64,000 bases of DNA. Origin: Myxococcales bacterium. Its GTDB lineage: Bacteria > Myxococcota > UBA727 > GCA-2721815. The stretch is taken from NCBI GenBank assembly GCA_002721815.1, contig PBLQ01000059.1, positions 1 through 64,000 on the forward strand, given 5' to 3'. The first letter of the stretch is position 1. Each line of letters starts with the position of its first letter. Below the pieces are notes generated by a model, which searched no databases, had not been told where the DNA came from, and saw only the letters and a program-made list of their open reading frames with translations. Below are positions 44,001 to 52,469 of the stretch, one piece after another. The position numbers and the translations under genes are program-made.

Positions 44001-44954
44001 ATGACTCCCACGCAAGAACGTAAACACCTCACTGACCTGGCGTTAAATCTGGATTTTGACGACGTAGGTTTTGCCAGTGCCACTGATGGCACCCCTCACA
44101 GCGATCATTTTTTAGCCGCAGTGGAGGCGGGGCATTTGGCGCCCCTTGATTACATGCAAGACACCGCCGCTGCTCGAGCCGATATTCAAGCCTTAATGCC
44201 AGGCGCAAAAACGGTGATGGTCGTCGTCAAAAATTACTTTACAGGCCATCATCAGCACCATTCGGTTTCAGATTTAGAAGAACCCAACGCCAAAGTATCG
44301 CGCTACGCTTGGGGGCGTGACTATCATCAGTGGATGCGTAAAAGGCTGCGTAAGCTTCGAAAATCGATCTTGGCTTATTCAGAAGACACCGAGCGCGAAG
44401 TCAGGATTTTTAGTGACACATCTCCGGTGCTTGAACGCGCCTGGGCCCAAAAAGCAGGGTTAGGCTTCGTCGGTAAGAGCGCCATGTTTATTCATCGCAA
44501 AATGGGGACCTGGACGTTTTTGGGTGGCGTTGTTCTTAGTTGGGACGTCGTGCCCGATGCGCCTGTGGTTAGCCAATTTTGCGGGACATGTACCAAATGC
44601 ATGGACCATTGCCCCACCCAAGCCTTTGTTGGGCCAGGACAGTTGGACGCCCGTCGATGTATCACCACTTGGAATGTCGAGCGGCCGCTCGTTGCGGAGG
44701 CGGACCATGCGCCCGGTGAAGGTAGTGGGTGGGGTTTTGGCTGCGATGTTTGCCAAGAGGTGTGTCCATGGAACAAATTTGAAACAACCACAAACGAAGC
44801 CCGATTTCAGCCGCAGGCAGGCCATGTTTGGCTTGCGGAATCCTTGGCGGATTTGCCCGAAGACCTATCAGGCACCGCCTTTGCCCGTGCGAAAAGAGTT
44901 GGGGTGCAAAGGAGCGTCCAGCGCGCCCTTAAGCGGGGGAAGGGTCAGTCGTAA
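44001..44954 (+). CDS. queG: Epoxyqueuosine reductase
   Basis: A cobalamin- and 4Fe-4S-dependent reductase that makes queuosine from epoxyqueuosine in tRNA (317 aa). The catalytic Asp stands in RIFSDTSPVLERAWA, with GLGFVGKSAM next to it. Two ferredoxin-type clusters are present: CGTCTKCMDHCPT and CDVCQEVCPWN. ATG 44001 lies 7 bp after the rnc stop and puts the usual helix at the N terminus; the frame is open upstream into rnc. It overlaps the convergent HEAT-repeat transporter gene by 26 bp. No other queuosine gene is in view. Confidence 0.94.
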   Translation: MTPTQERKHLTDLALNLDFDDVGFASATDGTPHSDHFLAAVEAGHLAPLDYMQDTAAARADIQALMPGAKTVMVVVKNYFTGHHQHHSVSDLEEPNAKVSRYAWGRDYHQWMRKRLRKLRKSILAYSEDTEREVRIFSDTSPVLERAWAQKAGLGFVGKSAMFIHRKMGTWTFLGGVVLSWDVVPDAPVVSQFCGTCTKCMDHCPTQAFVGPGQLDARRCITTWNVERPLVAEADHAPGEGSGWGFGCDVCQEVCPWNKFETTTNEARFQPQAGHVWLAESLADLPEDLSGTAFARAKRVGVQRSVQRALKRGKGQS

Positions 44955-47922
44955 GCACCAGGTCATTTTCTGAGCGCCCCAAAAAGTGCAAAGCCAATCG
45001 TCGAACACCGTGGCCGCGATCCTGCGACATTTCCTCGAGATGTGCCATCATATCTTCTTTGGGCAGCAACAAATGACATGCCTGTAAAGCCGTTTCTCTC
45101 ACGATGGGGTGGGGGTGCCGAAGCAGTTTTTGAATTTGATTCACAAACCGGGCCTCGCCCAACTTGCCCGCCAGAAAACTGGATGAAATCATCAGCCACT
45201 CTGACCCGTACATCAGGAACTCGCTGATCCAATCATCAGAGCTTTGACGTTTAAGATCGAATTCCTCTTTGCAGTATTCGAGTTTTTTATGCCGTGGAAT
45301 ATCCTCCAGCAGCGGCAATAATAATTTTTTGTTTTCTTTTTCGAGGAGGTTGTCGAGGACTTCGGTGGCATTGGCTTGAGCGTTTAAATTTTGGCTGCTG
45401 AGGTTGGCTTGAATCAGGTCGATGGATTTTGGCTGGTGGATCACCGTCAACAGCTTGAAAATAAGGTCCATGTGTAAAGCCATTTTTTCATTAATGGTTT
45501 CCCGTAACAATTGGGCGGCTTCAATATCAGGCAGATTCTCCAAGTCCTCGAGGGCAGCCAGGAGCTGGTAATAGGCCTGCATCTCTTTGGTTAACAAATC
45601 GTGAATAACGCCAGTGGGCGGACTTAATTGGAGTTTTTCACGGAGTCGACCTGCGCAACGTGCCGTTTCGCGGTTGAGCAACAGGTGGTCCTGCTGCAAC
45701 GAATCGACCAAAATATTGAAACACCTTTGCGTACCAATTCGAGTGAGAATTCGTGGGATTTGCTTGCGAATAGCGAATTCTTCCTCGCCATGAGTGAGAA
45801 CCTTTCCGAGCACATCCACGACAGAGTCACCAAACCGACTGAGCGCCATATGGGCCGTTCGAGCGGTTTCGGAGCGTCCTAGCTTATAGACCAAAATCGG
45901 CACGAGTTCTGGACTGCGCATGTTGCCTGCTGCCTCGATGGCCTTGATTTGTACCCGCATACTGGGGTCCCGCATTAAACGCATGACCGGTTGAAAGAAA
46001 TTTTTGACACCAATATCCCTCAAAATGGTTGCCGCCACGTAGCGGCGGTCTTCTTCTTCCGACTCCAGCATTTCTTTTAAGGGGTCCGCGCTGGCAAGGA
46101 TGCCATCTAAGCCTCCATGGGCGATGAGCGTGGTAATGGCCGCCGCACGAACCACGGGTGATTCGCTGTCCAGATAATGTTTCACCACCCGCATGGCGGG
46201 CTCGCCCATTAATGCACCGTAGGCCCCAATAGCGGCTGCTCGCACATCTTCAGAGGGGTCTTTGAACATGGCCTGGACGTGCGCCACGTGCGTGAAACGT
46301 TGGGCGCCACCGATTAAATTAAGGACCTGAATACGGATGTCTTTGGCTTCGTGTTCGAGCAAAGGCAATAACTCCTTCGACAAATCAAAACCTTGGACTC
46401 TTGCCACCAAGGCCAACGCATTGCGCAGCTCAGTGGGGTTGGGGGCGGTGGCCACCGCTGTCCGTAAGGTTTGCACCGTTTTCTCATCGGTGATTACGAG
46501 CTGATCTTTACTGAAGTCCAGCCTTCGTCGCCGCAAACTGGCCATAAGCTGGGACACGTACTCTTTGCGAATGCGCAAAACCAGAAACAACCACAGCACA
46601 GACAGTACCGCAGCAAAAATACTCAGGCGGTGAACCTCGATGCCGAATTGGGCAACTAAAAGCCACATAAAAAAACCAGCAAATCCAACACTGGCCGGCT
46701 TAAGGATACCATCGATAAAACTTTTTGCCCGGCCCCGCAGATGACCTGGAACCGGCATGTAAATCACTTGCATCGTGGCATCGTAAATACTGTACCGCAG
46801 GGCATTTTCGGCCCCTTTATTTAACACTGATATCGCAAAAGTCGCTTTGGTCACGCCAATGGCGTACACGCTAACGCCAACCAGCATGCCCACAGATCCC
46901 GTAAAGAGGGCAATGGGCAAAATCATTAAGCCCACGACAATCCCGAAACGTTCAAGAATACGCCCGGTCACCGCAAATTGCATAATGGCCGCTACGATGC
47001 CCAAGCTGGTGAAGAACAGTCCGTAGAACGCGGACAATGCTGTGGTGTCCGTGACTGCTTTGAGGACGCCATCCACCATCATATCTTGCGTAAAGGCAGA
47101 CTTGGTAAAGGTTTTGAACTGATAATCGATGAACTGGACACTGATATGGGTGGCCACCGTCATGCCAGCGATGACCTTCAAGTGTTTACTTTTGAAAACC
47201 TCGCTGAGTTCACCCTTTACATTGAACTTATCCTCTGTTCTTGTTCGAAGACCAACGATGGCCTCCCGCAATCGTCCTTTTTCTTTTTGGCCCACGTAAA
47301 AAGCGATGTAGGCGCAAATGGCGAAACAGCCCATCAAAGGATAAAGAAGATTTTCTGTGCCAATATAGGTCACCAGACTGGTCACGCTGGCCCCGCACAC
47401 GATATTGGCTAGAACGCCGCCACCGCCAATGATGGGAAACAAACGCTTGGCCTGCCGAGACGAAAAAATATCACCGGCAAACGTCCAGAACTGAATCATG
47501 GTGATTGTACCGATGCATTCGGTCCAGTTGTACAAGACGGCATAAACCCATTTTTGGGTGGGCGTTCCATGGAAGACGTACATGAGAATGCGAAATATAC
47601 CCAAGGTGATGATGAAAAAGATGAGGGAAACCACGAGGCTTTTGTCCCGACGGTAGCGGTCTGCCACTCGGGCATAAAAAAAGGAGGGGACACCCACCGC
47701 AAAAGCCACCGTGATGTACATGAGCACCAAGTGCTCTCGATCCCATTGGCTGAGAAAAAGGGAGTCACGTGTGATGCGCCCAATGATAAATGCACTCACC
47801 GCGAGCAACAGAAAAAGTGCCATGATGGCCACTTTTTTGGCTTCACCTTGTCTGATTTTAAGTTGGGCTAAGAATTCTTCCGATACCAATTTGGGTTGTC
47901 CCTCAAAAATGGAAATTTCCAT
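44929..47922 (-). CDS. Nucleotide-transporter-like membrane protein with C-terminal HEAT repeats
   Basis: A 997-aa protein. The first 460 residues form about 12 transmembrane segments of the MFS/NTT type (FIIGRITRDSLFLSQW, FWTFAGDIFSSRQAKRLFPIIGGGGVLANI). They resemble the NTP/NDP exchange transporters of intracellular bacteria and related proteins in free-living Myxococcota. The remaining half (about 490-990) consists of HEAT/PBS-lyase-like repeats (DVRAAAIGAYGALMG, VVRAAAITTLIAHGG, RRYVAATILRDIG and others). The repeats should lie in the cytoplasm and bind a partner. The real cargo is unknown. The gene is alone on the minus strand and overlaps queG by 26 bp at its end. Confidence 0.85.
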   Translation of the reverse strand: MEISIFEGQPKLVSEEFLAQLKIRQGEAKKVAIMALFLLLAVSAFIIGRITRDSLFLSQWDREHLVLMYITVAFAVGVPSFFYARVADRYRRDKSLVVSLIFFIITLGIFRILMYVFHGTPTQKWVYAVLYNWTECIGTITMIQFWTFAGDIFSSRQAKRLFPIIGGGGVLANIVCGASVTSLVTYIGTENLLYPLMGCFAICAYIAFYVGQKEKGRLREAIVGLRTRTEDKFNVKGELSEVFKSKHLKVIAGMTVATHISVQFIDYQFKTFTKSAFTQDMMVDGVLKAVTDTTALSAFYGLFFTSLGIVAAIMQFAVTGRILERFGIVVGLMILPIALFTGSVGMLVGVSVYAIGVTKATFAISVLNKGAENALRYSIYDATMQVIYMPVPGHLRGRAKSFIDGILKPASVGFAGFFMWLLVAQFGIEVHRLSIFAAVLSVLWLFLVLRIRKEYVSQLMASLRRRRLDFSKDQLVITDEKTVQTLRTAVATAPNPTELRNALALVARVQGFDLSKELLPLLEHEAKDIRIQVLNLIGGAQRFTHVAHVQAMFKDPSEDVRAAAIGAYGALMGEPAMRVVKHYLDSESPVVRAAAITTLIAHGGLDGILASADPLKEMLESEEEDRRYVAATILRDIGVKNFFQPVMRLMRDPSMRVQIKAIEAAGNMRSPELVPILVYKLGRSETARTAHMALSRFGDSVVDVLGKVLTHGEEEFAIRKQIPRILTRIGTQRCFNILVDSLQQDHLLLNRETARCAGRLREKLQLSPPTGVIHDLLTKEMQAYYQLLAALEDLENLPDIEAAQLLRETINEKMALHMDLIFKLLTVIHQPKSIDLIQANLSSQNLNAQANATEVLDNLLEKENKKLLLPLLEDIPRHKKLEYCKEEFDLKRQSSDDWISEFLMYGSEWLMISSSFLAGKLGEARFVNQIQKLLRHPHPIVRETALQACHLLLPKEDMMAHLEEMSQDRGHGVRRLALHFLGRSENDLVLTTDPSPA

Positions 47923-48039
47923 TCAAGAATACCCATAAAGGCCACAAAAAGGCTTCAAAATCTTTATTTTTTTTAAACCATCATCTAAAACGCCAAGGCA
48001 GCCATCCATTTAAAAAGACTCATTTTTTGGAGCGAACAC

Positions 48040-48975
48040 ATGCCAATCAGACATTTATCAAGACCCATCCTCGCACTTTCGCTGTGTTCATGGGTCGGGT
48101 GTGGGCACACCAAAGCTCAAGAGACCGACAATCGTTCTTCACGGGATTTATTGGTTGAAAACCGTATGCTTCAAGAACGAATGAGGCGTTTAGAGCAAAA
48201 AGTATCGGATTTGGACGCTCAACTCACGGTATTGGCTGATCGAGGACAGCAAGGGGCGGCTGATCAATTTGAGGCCAGGGGGGGGACAGCCTTGGCACCA
48301 CAACCCCCCATAAGGGCCAGTATCGATATTGATGTCTCCAGCGAAACGCTCAGGACGGATTTAGATCAATGGGAACGCCAAAGACATTCTCAGATGGTTA
48401 AATCACCTCTGGCCATGGGAGGGCCCATTGAAAACTCACAAACGGGTCTCTCCAATCAAGTCATGAAAATACATGGCAAACGATTGGGCCGTAATTCCGA
48501 TGGCGAAATAGCGACACCCACACCCATCGCAGTTTCCCCTGACACTGCCGATACCGTTTTGGAGACCAAAGGTGGTTATGCCTATATGGCTAAGCCGGCT
48601 GAACAATATGAATGGGCTCGAGAGCGTCTTCTCAACCACCAATGTGAGCGTGCCATTCCAGCGTTTAAAAATCTCATGGAACGCTTCCCCAAACATGACT
48701 TGGCGGACAATGCCATGTACTGGCGTGCTTTTTGCTTCGCTGAGCTTGGAAACCATAAAATGGCGAAAAAACTTTGGCAGGATTTTCCTCTGACGTTTCC
48801 ACGCAGCCCCAAGATTCCCGACGCGGTTTACCAAACCGCAACCCTGCTTGAGGGCGAGGGGAAAAACAAGGAAGCATTAACGCTTTACCGATCAATCTTA
48901 AAGCAATACCCGAAGGCGGAAAAGCGTAAAGAGGCTCGGGCGGCCGTTCGCCGGCTCGGACAGAAAAGCCTTTGA
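48040..48975 (+). CDS. CpoB/YbgF-like lipoprotein with coiled coil and TPRs
   Basis: A 311-aa protein with a lipoprotein-type signal (SWVGCG). A coiled coil at about residues 35-75 (LLVENRMLQERMRRLEQKV) is followed by a linker and a C-terminal TPR domain (about 190-300; QCERAIPAFKNLMERFPKHDLADNAMYWRAFCFAELG). This is the plan of CpoB/YbgF, which coordinates peptidoglycan synthesis with outer-membrane constriction. Here it is a lipoprotein and no tol or pal gene is adjacent, so the role may differ. GGAG precedes the ATG. It follows a divergent intergenic region of 117 bp. Confidence 0.8.
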   Translation: MPIRHLSRPILALSLCSWVGCGHTKAQETDNRSSRDLLVENRMLQERMRRLEQKVSDLDAQLTVLADRGQQGAADQFEARGGTALAPQPPIRASIDIDVSSETLRTDLDQWERQRHSQMVKSPLAMGGPIENSQTGLSNQVMKIHGKRLGRNSDGEIATPTPIAVSPDTADTVLETKGGYAYMAKPAEQYEWARERLLNHQCERAIPAFKNLMERFPKHDLADNAMYWRAFCFAELGNHKMAKKLWQDFPLTFPRSPKIPDAVYQTATLLEGEGKNKEALTLYRSILKQYPKAEKRKEARAAVRRLGQKSL

Positions 48976-49018
48976 GTGTTATGACAAGCCTGGTTCGCGG
49001 CCCTTTTTCATCCATTTA

Positions 49019-49046
49019 TTTGCGCTCCCGTCGAGAAAACTATAAA
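49019..49046 (+). promoter_or_regulatory. Candidate promoter of the LysM gene
   Basis: TATAAA at 49041-49046 lies 16 bp downstream of TTTGCG (49019-49024), 38 bp upstream of the ATG at 49084. The -10 fits well, the -35 poorly. Confidence 0.35.
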
Positions 49047-49083
49047 AATTGGGGCACAGGCCTCTTGGGTGAAAGTCATTGAG

Positions 49084-50334
49084 ATGAAACGTTATTTTCT
49101 GGGAGTGGTGAGCCTTGCTTTTTTGGGTGCTGCTGCTGCCCACGCACAAACAGAGCAAGAAGATGACATCGACGCTATTTTGGGTCTCGATACGGCGCCC
49201 GCGCCAGCACCTACACAAACCAGTCAGCCTCCCGTGGCCACGCCTTTGCCGTCTATCAACGCCCCCGAAACCTACGTTGTGCGATTTGGTGATACCCTGT
49301 GGGATTTGTGTGCAAAGTTTCTAAATAACCCGTGGTACTGGCCAAAAATTTGGTCCTACAATCCTGGTTTAGACAATCCCCATTGGATTCGGCCCGGAAC
49401 GGTTTTGAGATTTTACCCCCAGCCTGAAGAGTCTCCAGTGGCCGTTGAATCTGCCTTTGAAATGCCAGCTGATGCGCCAAATATGGCGCTGGTGCCGGCC
49501 CCTATGGACGCTCCCGTGGACGCGCCTCCAGTTACGGCCAACGAGTTGAATATGGCCGACTTTCAGACCCCGGCCGATCAAGAAGTCAATTTTAGTTTCG
49601 ACGACCTTCCCCTCTTTGAAACGACCAACGATATTCAAAACGTGCTCGACCGAGTGCCAGACGCCAATGTGACGCGGCGAAGGGTGACTGTTTTCGTTGA
49701 AGATGAGTTTCCAGCGGAAGCCGGGGAATTAAGTAACGCGGTTTCAAATGCCAGCTTTTTGAGCAGCGGGGATATTGTTTATCTCGATCTAAAAACAGAC
49801 GTGACCATGGGGGATACCTTTCAAATTTATCGGCACCGCCAAGAAATTAAACACCCAGTGTCCGGCGGACGCATGGGCAGTATCGTAGAAGTTGTTGGGG
49901 AAGTGCTCATTCAGGGGCAGGCCAGGGGCAAGTTTGTGGGCTCCATCTCTCAAGTTTTTCAACCCGCTTTTAGGGGAGACAAAGTGGGGCCTATTGCGGA
50001 TATGAGTATTCGAGAAATTCGGCCTCAAACCAATGGGCTTGCCATGAGAGGTTACGTCATGAGCGCTGCTGGCGACCCTCGTAGCAATCTGGGTCAACAT
50101 GACCTCATTTTTATCGATAAGGGCAACAAAGACGGGGTTCAGGTTGGCAACACTTTTTACGTCTTAAGAGGTGAGGACCAGTTGTTCGCTAAAAACATTA
50201 AAATCCCAGATGAAATTATCGCACAAGTCATGATCATTGACGTTCGCAATTCTGTTTCCACTGGGGTGCTGTTGTTTTCCAACCGCTCCATCAAGGCAGG
50301 TGACCGAGTTGAAATGCGGCCCAGTGGGTCCTAG
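49084..50334 (+). CDS. LysM-domain exported protein
   Basis: A 416-aa protein with a signal peptide (MKRYFLGVVSLAFLGAAAAHAQ). A Pro-rich spacer leads to a LysM domain at about residues 60-110 (YVVRFGDTLWDLCAKFLNN, WPKIWSYN, WIRPGTVLRFYP), which binds peptidoglycan. A beta-rich region (about 205-410) has no clear match; its GDTFQIYRHRQE and VGNTFYVLR segments look like repeated beta modules. ATG 49084 was preferred over the codon at 49069 because the signal peptide begins there. A VanZ gene follows 5 bp later. Such proteins act in cell-wall organisation or outer-membrane linkage. Confidence 0.85.
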   Translation: MKRYFLGVVSLAFLGAAAAHAQTEQEDDIDAILGLDTAPAPAPTQTSQPPVATPLPSINAPETYVVRFGDTLWDLCAKFLNNPWYWPKIWSYNPGLDNPHWIRPGTVLRFYPQPEESPVAVESAFEMPADAPNMALVPAPMDAPVDAPPVTANELNMADFQTPADQEVNFSFDDLPLFETTNDIQNVLDRVPDANVTRRRVTVFVEDEFPAEAGELSNAVSNASFLSSGDIVYLDLKTDVTMGDTFQIYRHRQEIKHPVSGGRMGSIVEVVGEVLIQGQARGKFVGSISQVFQPAFRGDKVGPIADMSIREIRPQTNGLAMRGYVMSAAGDPRSNLGQHDLIFIDKGNKDGVQVGNTFYVLRGEDQLFAKNIKIPDEIIAQVMIIDVRNSVSTGVLLFSNRSIKAGDRVEMRPSGS

Positions 50335-50339
50335 GGCAG

Positions 50340-50696
50340 ATGGCCAGTCGCTTTGTGCCTTTCATCCTCCTTTGCGCTCTGATTTCTTGGATGTCGCATA
50401 TTCCGGGTAGTGAGTTGTCTTATCCATTGCCTTTTGATGGAGGGGATAAGCTCATTCATTTGGTCGTTTTCATTTTCGTGGGCTTAAGTGCCCGATGGGC
50501 TCTGAGTCATGGTTTTTTGCCTCCAGCCGGACTTGGCGTCGCTTTTGGGGCCGTTGACGAGATTCACCAATATTTTGTTCCAGGCAGATACTGCGATGGC
50601 TGGGATGTGCTGGCGGATGCCATTGGCGTGCTGGTAGGCTGTGCGTTGGGCCATTATCTGTTTTTTGGAACCGAGGTGTCGCATGAGCCCACCTAA
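50340..50696 (+). CDS. VanZ-like family membrane protein
   Basis: A 118-aa protein with four hydrophobic segments and the VanZ-like signature: SHIPG near the start, then GGDKLIHLVVFIFVGLSARWAL, then AVDEIHQYFVPGRYCDGWDVLADAIGV. VanZ itself lowers teicoplanin sensitivity; the wider family has no assigned reaction. It is 5 bp after the LysM gene, and the GT-C-like gene starts 14 bp inside it. Confidence 0.85.
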   Translation: MASRFVPFILLCALISWMSHIPGSELSYPLPFDGGDKLIHLVVFIFVGLSARWALSHGFLPPAGLGVAFGAVDEIHQYFVPGRYCDGWDVLADAIGVLVGCALGHYLFFGTEVSHEPT

Positions 50697-51885
50697 TGCC
50701 TTCCCTAAAATCGCATACGGCTTGCTCGTGGGCGCAGCCTTTCTCCTGCTTTTTCAAGAGCTGGGTGTGGCCTTTGAAGCTAATTTTGGCACTGATTTTA
50801 ACCAGGACATTCCCGAATTTGTCGAAGGTGCCTTAGGCTCTACTTACTTTTATGATTCCGGATTGCGTGAGCCATTTCATGTTTTTTGTCTAAAAATAGG
50901 CTTGGGCATTGTCGAAAATCAGGAGCAGGCTGTGCGATTAGTGACGGTAGCTCAGTCACTGTTTTGTGCCTTCGGTTTGTGGTTTTTCGCACGGGTGTTT
51001 TTCGGTTCCACCGTGGCGCTCTTGTCCCTTTGGCTGTTGGCCATCAATCCTGTTCTTATCTTCTATGGGGTTTCTGGGATGCGTGCCCCTATTTACACCG
51101 GATTGTTACTAACCTTCCTAGGCGCCCTTGGCTGGGAGGGGTCGCGGCAAACCACAAAAATCTGGGGTGCCATTGGGGTAGGCGTGATGGGGGGTTTGCT
51201 TGTTCTCACCCGTCGATACGCGTTGGCCATTGTGGTGGGCACTCTGATTTTGAATGGGTTGGGGCTTTATTTTTGGAATAAAGAACGGCTTCGAGCCTGG
51301 ACCAAAAAAGCAGCGATGATGATGGGAACCGCGCTTTTATTGCTCCTCCCAGACGTGGTTTTGCATGAGACGCCCGCCTTTAGGGACAACATCAACTTTT
51401 TTCGCAACCTAGAGTTCCATGGGCATGCGGGCGCTTTCCGCGAAAGTCCCCCTGTGTCGTTCTTTCACTATGTTTTCGTTGATCATTCGCTCTCCGAAGT
51501 GGTGACCATTGTAGGCACCAACATCATGAATTTCCCCCAGGATTATTTGGGGTATTTCTTCCGAGGGTATGGGTTCGCATGGGTTTTGGTTTGGGTCGCG
51601 ACGCTCTTGGCTGCCTTTCACCTCAGATTTTTTCTTGCCACCGCAGTGGCCTGGCTCAGTTTGGCGCCCATTGTGTTCGTCTTACATTTGGATCAGGTCC
51701 CTTTTGGAAAGGGAGTTGAAAACAGATTGGTCCTGCAAACCTTTGCTCTTTTTCTGCCCGTGGTGGTTGCTACTGTGTTTCATCTGTTTGGGCTCGCCCT
51801 GTATAAAATCCTCGGTGACCATGAGCGTTTAGGCCCCATGATTAACGATTGGATTGAGAGACTCGATATTAAAACGCTTCGGTAG
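50683..51885 (+). CDS. GT-C-type membrane glycosyltransferase-like protein
   Basis: A 400-aa membrane protein with about 9-11 hydrophobic segments. After the first segment, an extracytoplasmic loop holds DFNQDIPEFVEGALGSTYF and SGLREPFHVF, a pattern like the acidic first loop of GT-C (PMT/ArnT-like) glycosyltransferases that use polyprenyl-phosphate sugars. The following LLSLWLLAINPVLIFYGVSGMR fits the same fold. The donor and acceptor are unknown. ATG 50683 has GAGG upstream; the frame extends upstream but inside the VanZ gene. The stop is TAG. Confidence 0.75.
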   Translation: MSPPNAFPKIAYGLLVGAAFLLLFQELGVAFEANFGTDFNQDIPEFVEGALGSTYFYDSGLREPFHVFCLKIGLGIVENQEQAVRLVTVAQSLFCAFGLWFFARVFFGSTVALLSLWLLAINPVLIFYGVSGMRAPIYTGLLLTFLGALGWEGSRQTTKIWGAIGVGVMGGLLVLTRRYALAIVVGTLILNGLGLYFWNKERLRAWTKKAAMMMGTALLLLLPDVVLHETPAFRDNINFFRNLEFHGHAGAFRESPPVSFFHYVFVDHSLSEVVTIVGTNIMNFPQDYLGYFFRGYGFAWVLVWVATLLAAFHLRFFLATAVAWLSLAPIVFVLHLDQVPFGKGVENRLVLQTFALFLPVVVATVFHLFGLALYKILGDHERLGPMINDWIERLDIKTLR

Positions 51886-51980
51886 TCTTGGATTGAGATT
51901 TTAGAATTGCTTTGACACCCGCGGGATTTATGGGGCAGGGTAACGAGGCATTTTATCAACCTAAAGAGGGAGTTTATACG

Positions 51981-52337
51981 ATGAAACAAATGATTATCGT
52001 TCTGGCCATGGCATTCATTTTTGGAACCGGCTGCGCCACATCAACCCACTTCACCAAAGTGAATCCATCCGAAATTTCAGCCAACGGCGATGCCATCGCA
52101 GTGATTAGCTCCACTGGTTGTGCCCTGACGTTCTTTTTCCATCTGGTTGAGCCTTGGGAAGAAGGAACTTTGAAACACGTGATCAATAAAGGCCTCGTTA
52201 ATCAAGCGAAGCAGCTGGGTGCCAATAAAGTGCAAATCACCAATGCAAGCGAAACCCCCAAAAATGGGCTCTTCGCACTCACGGGAAGCATCGTGGGTAT
52301 CTCCGGCGCCGAAGCAGCTGGTGTTGCTATAAAATAA
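51981..52337 (+). CDS. Small lipoprotein, TRL-like
   Basis: A 118-aa lipoprotein (lipobox FGTGC). The mature part has SSTGCALTFFFHLVEPWEEGTL and ANKVQITNASETPKNGLFALTGSIVGISGAEAAGVA, which look like small DUF4156/TRL-type lipoproteins of the outer membrane. The function is unknown. GAGGGAG precedes ATG 51981; the frame is open upstream to 51912. A strong terminator lies 23 bp downstream. Confidence 0.75.
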   Translation: MKQMIIVLAMAFIFGTGCATSTHFTKVNPSEISANGDAIAVISSTGCALTFFFHLVEPWEEGTLKHVINKGLVNQAKQLGANKVQITNASETPKNGLFALTGSIVGISGAEAAGVAIK

Positions 52338-52360
52338 CAGCGCATTACATCAATATTCTT

Positions 52361-52396
52361 AAAGCCCGCTATTAAGTTTTGGCGGGCTTTTTTTTT
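52361..52396 (+). terminator. Rho-independent terminator
   Basis: A 9-bp stem (AAAGCCCGC 52361-52369 / GCGGGCTTT 52382-52390) is followed by a T-run. It ends the unit starting at 49084 or only the small lipoprotein gene. Confidence 0.9.
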
Positions 52397-52469
52397 GGTG
52401 TAAACGGGTGAATAATTGTCATTTTAAGCGGCTCCCGTTTAGGCTGCCTTCATTAACGCGGATGCCATT

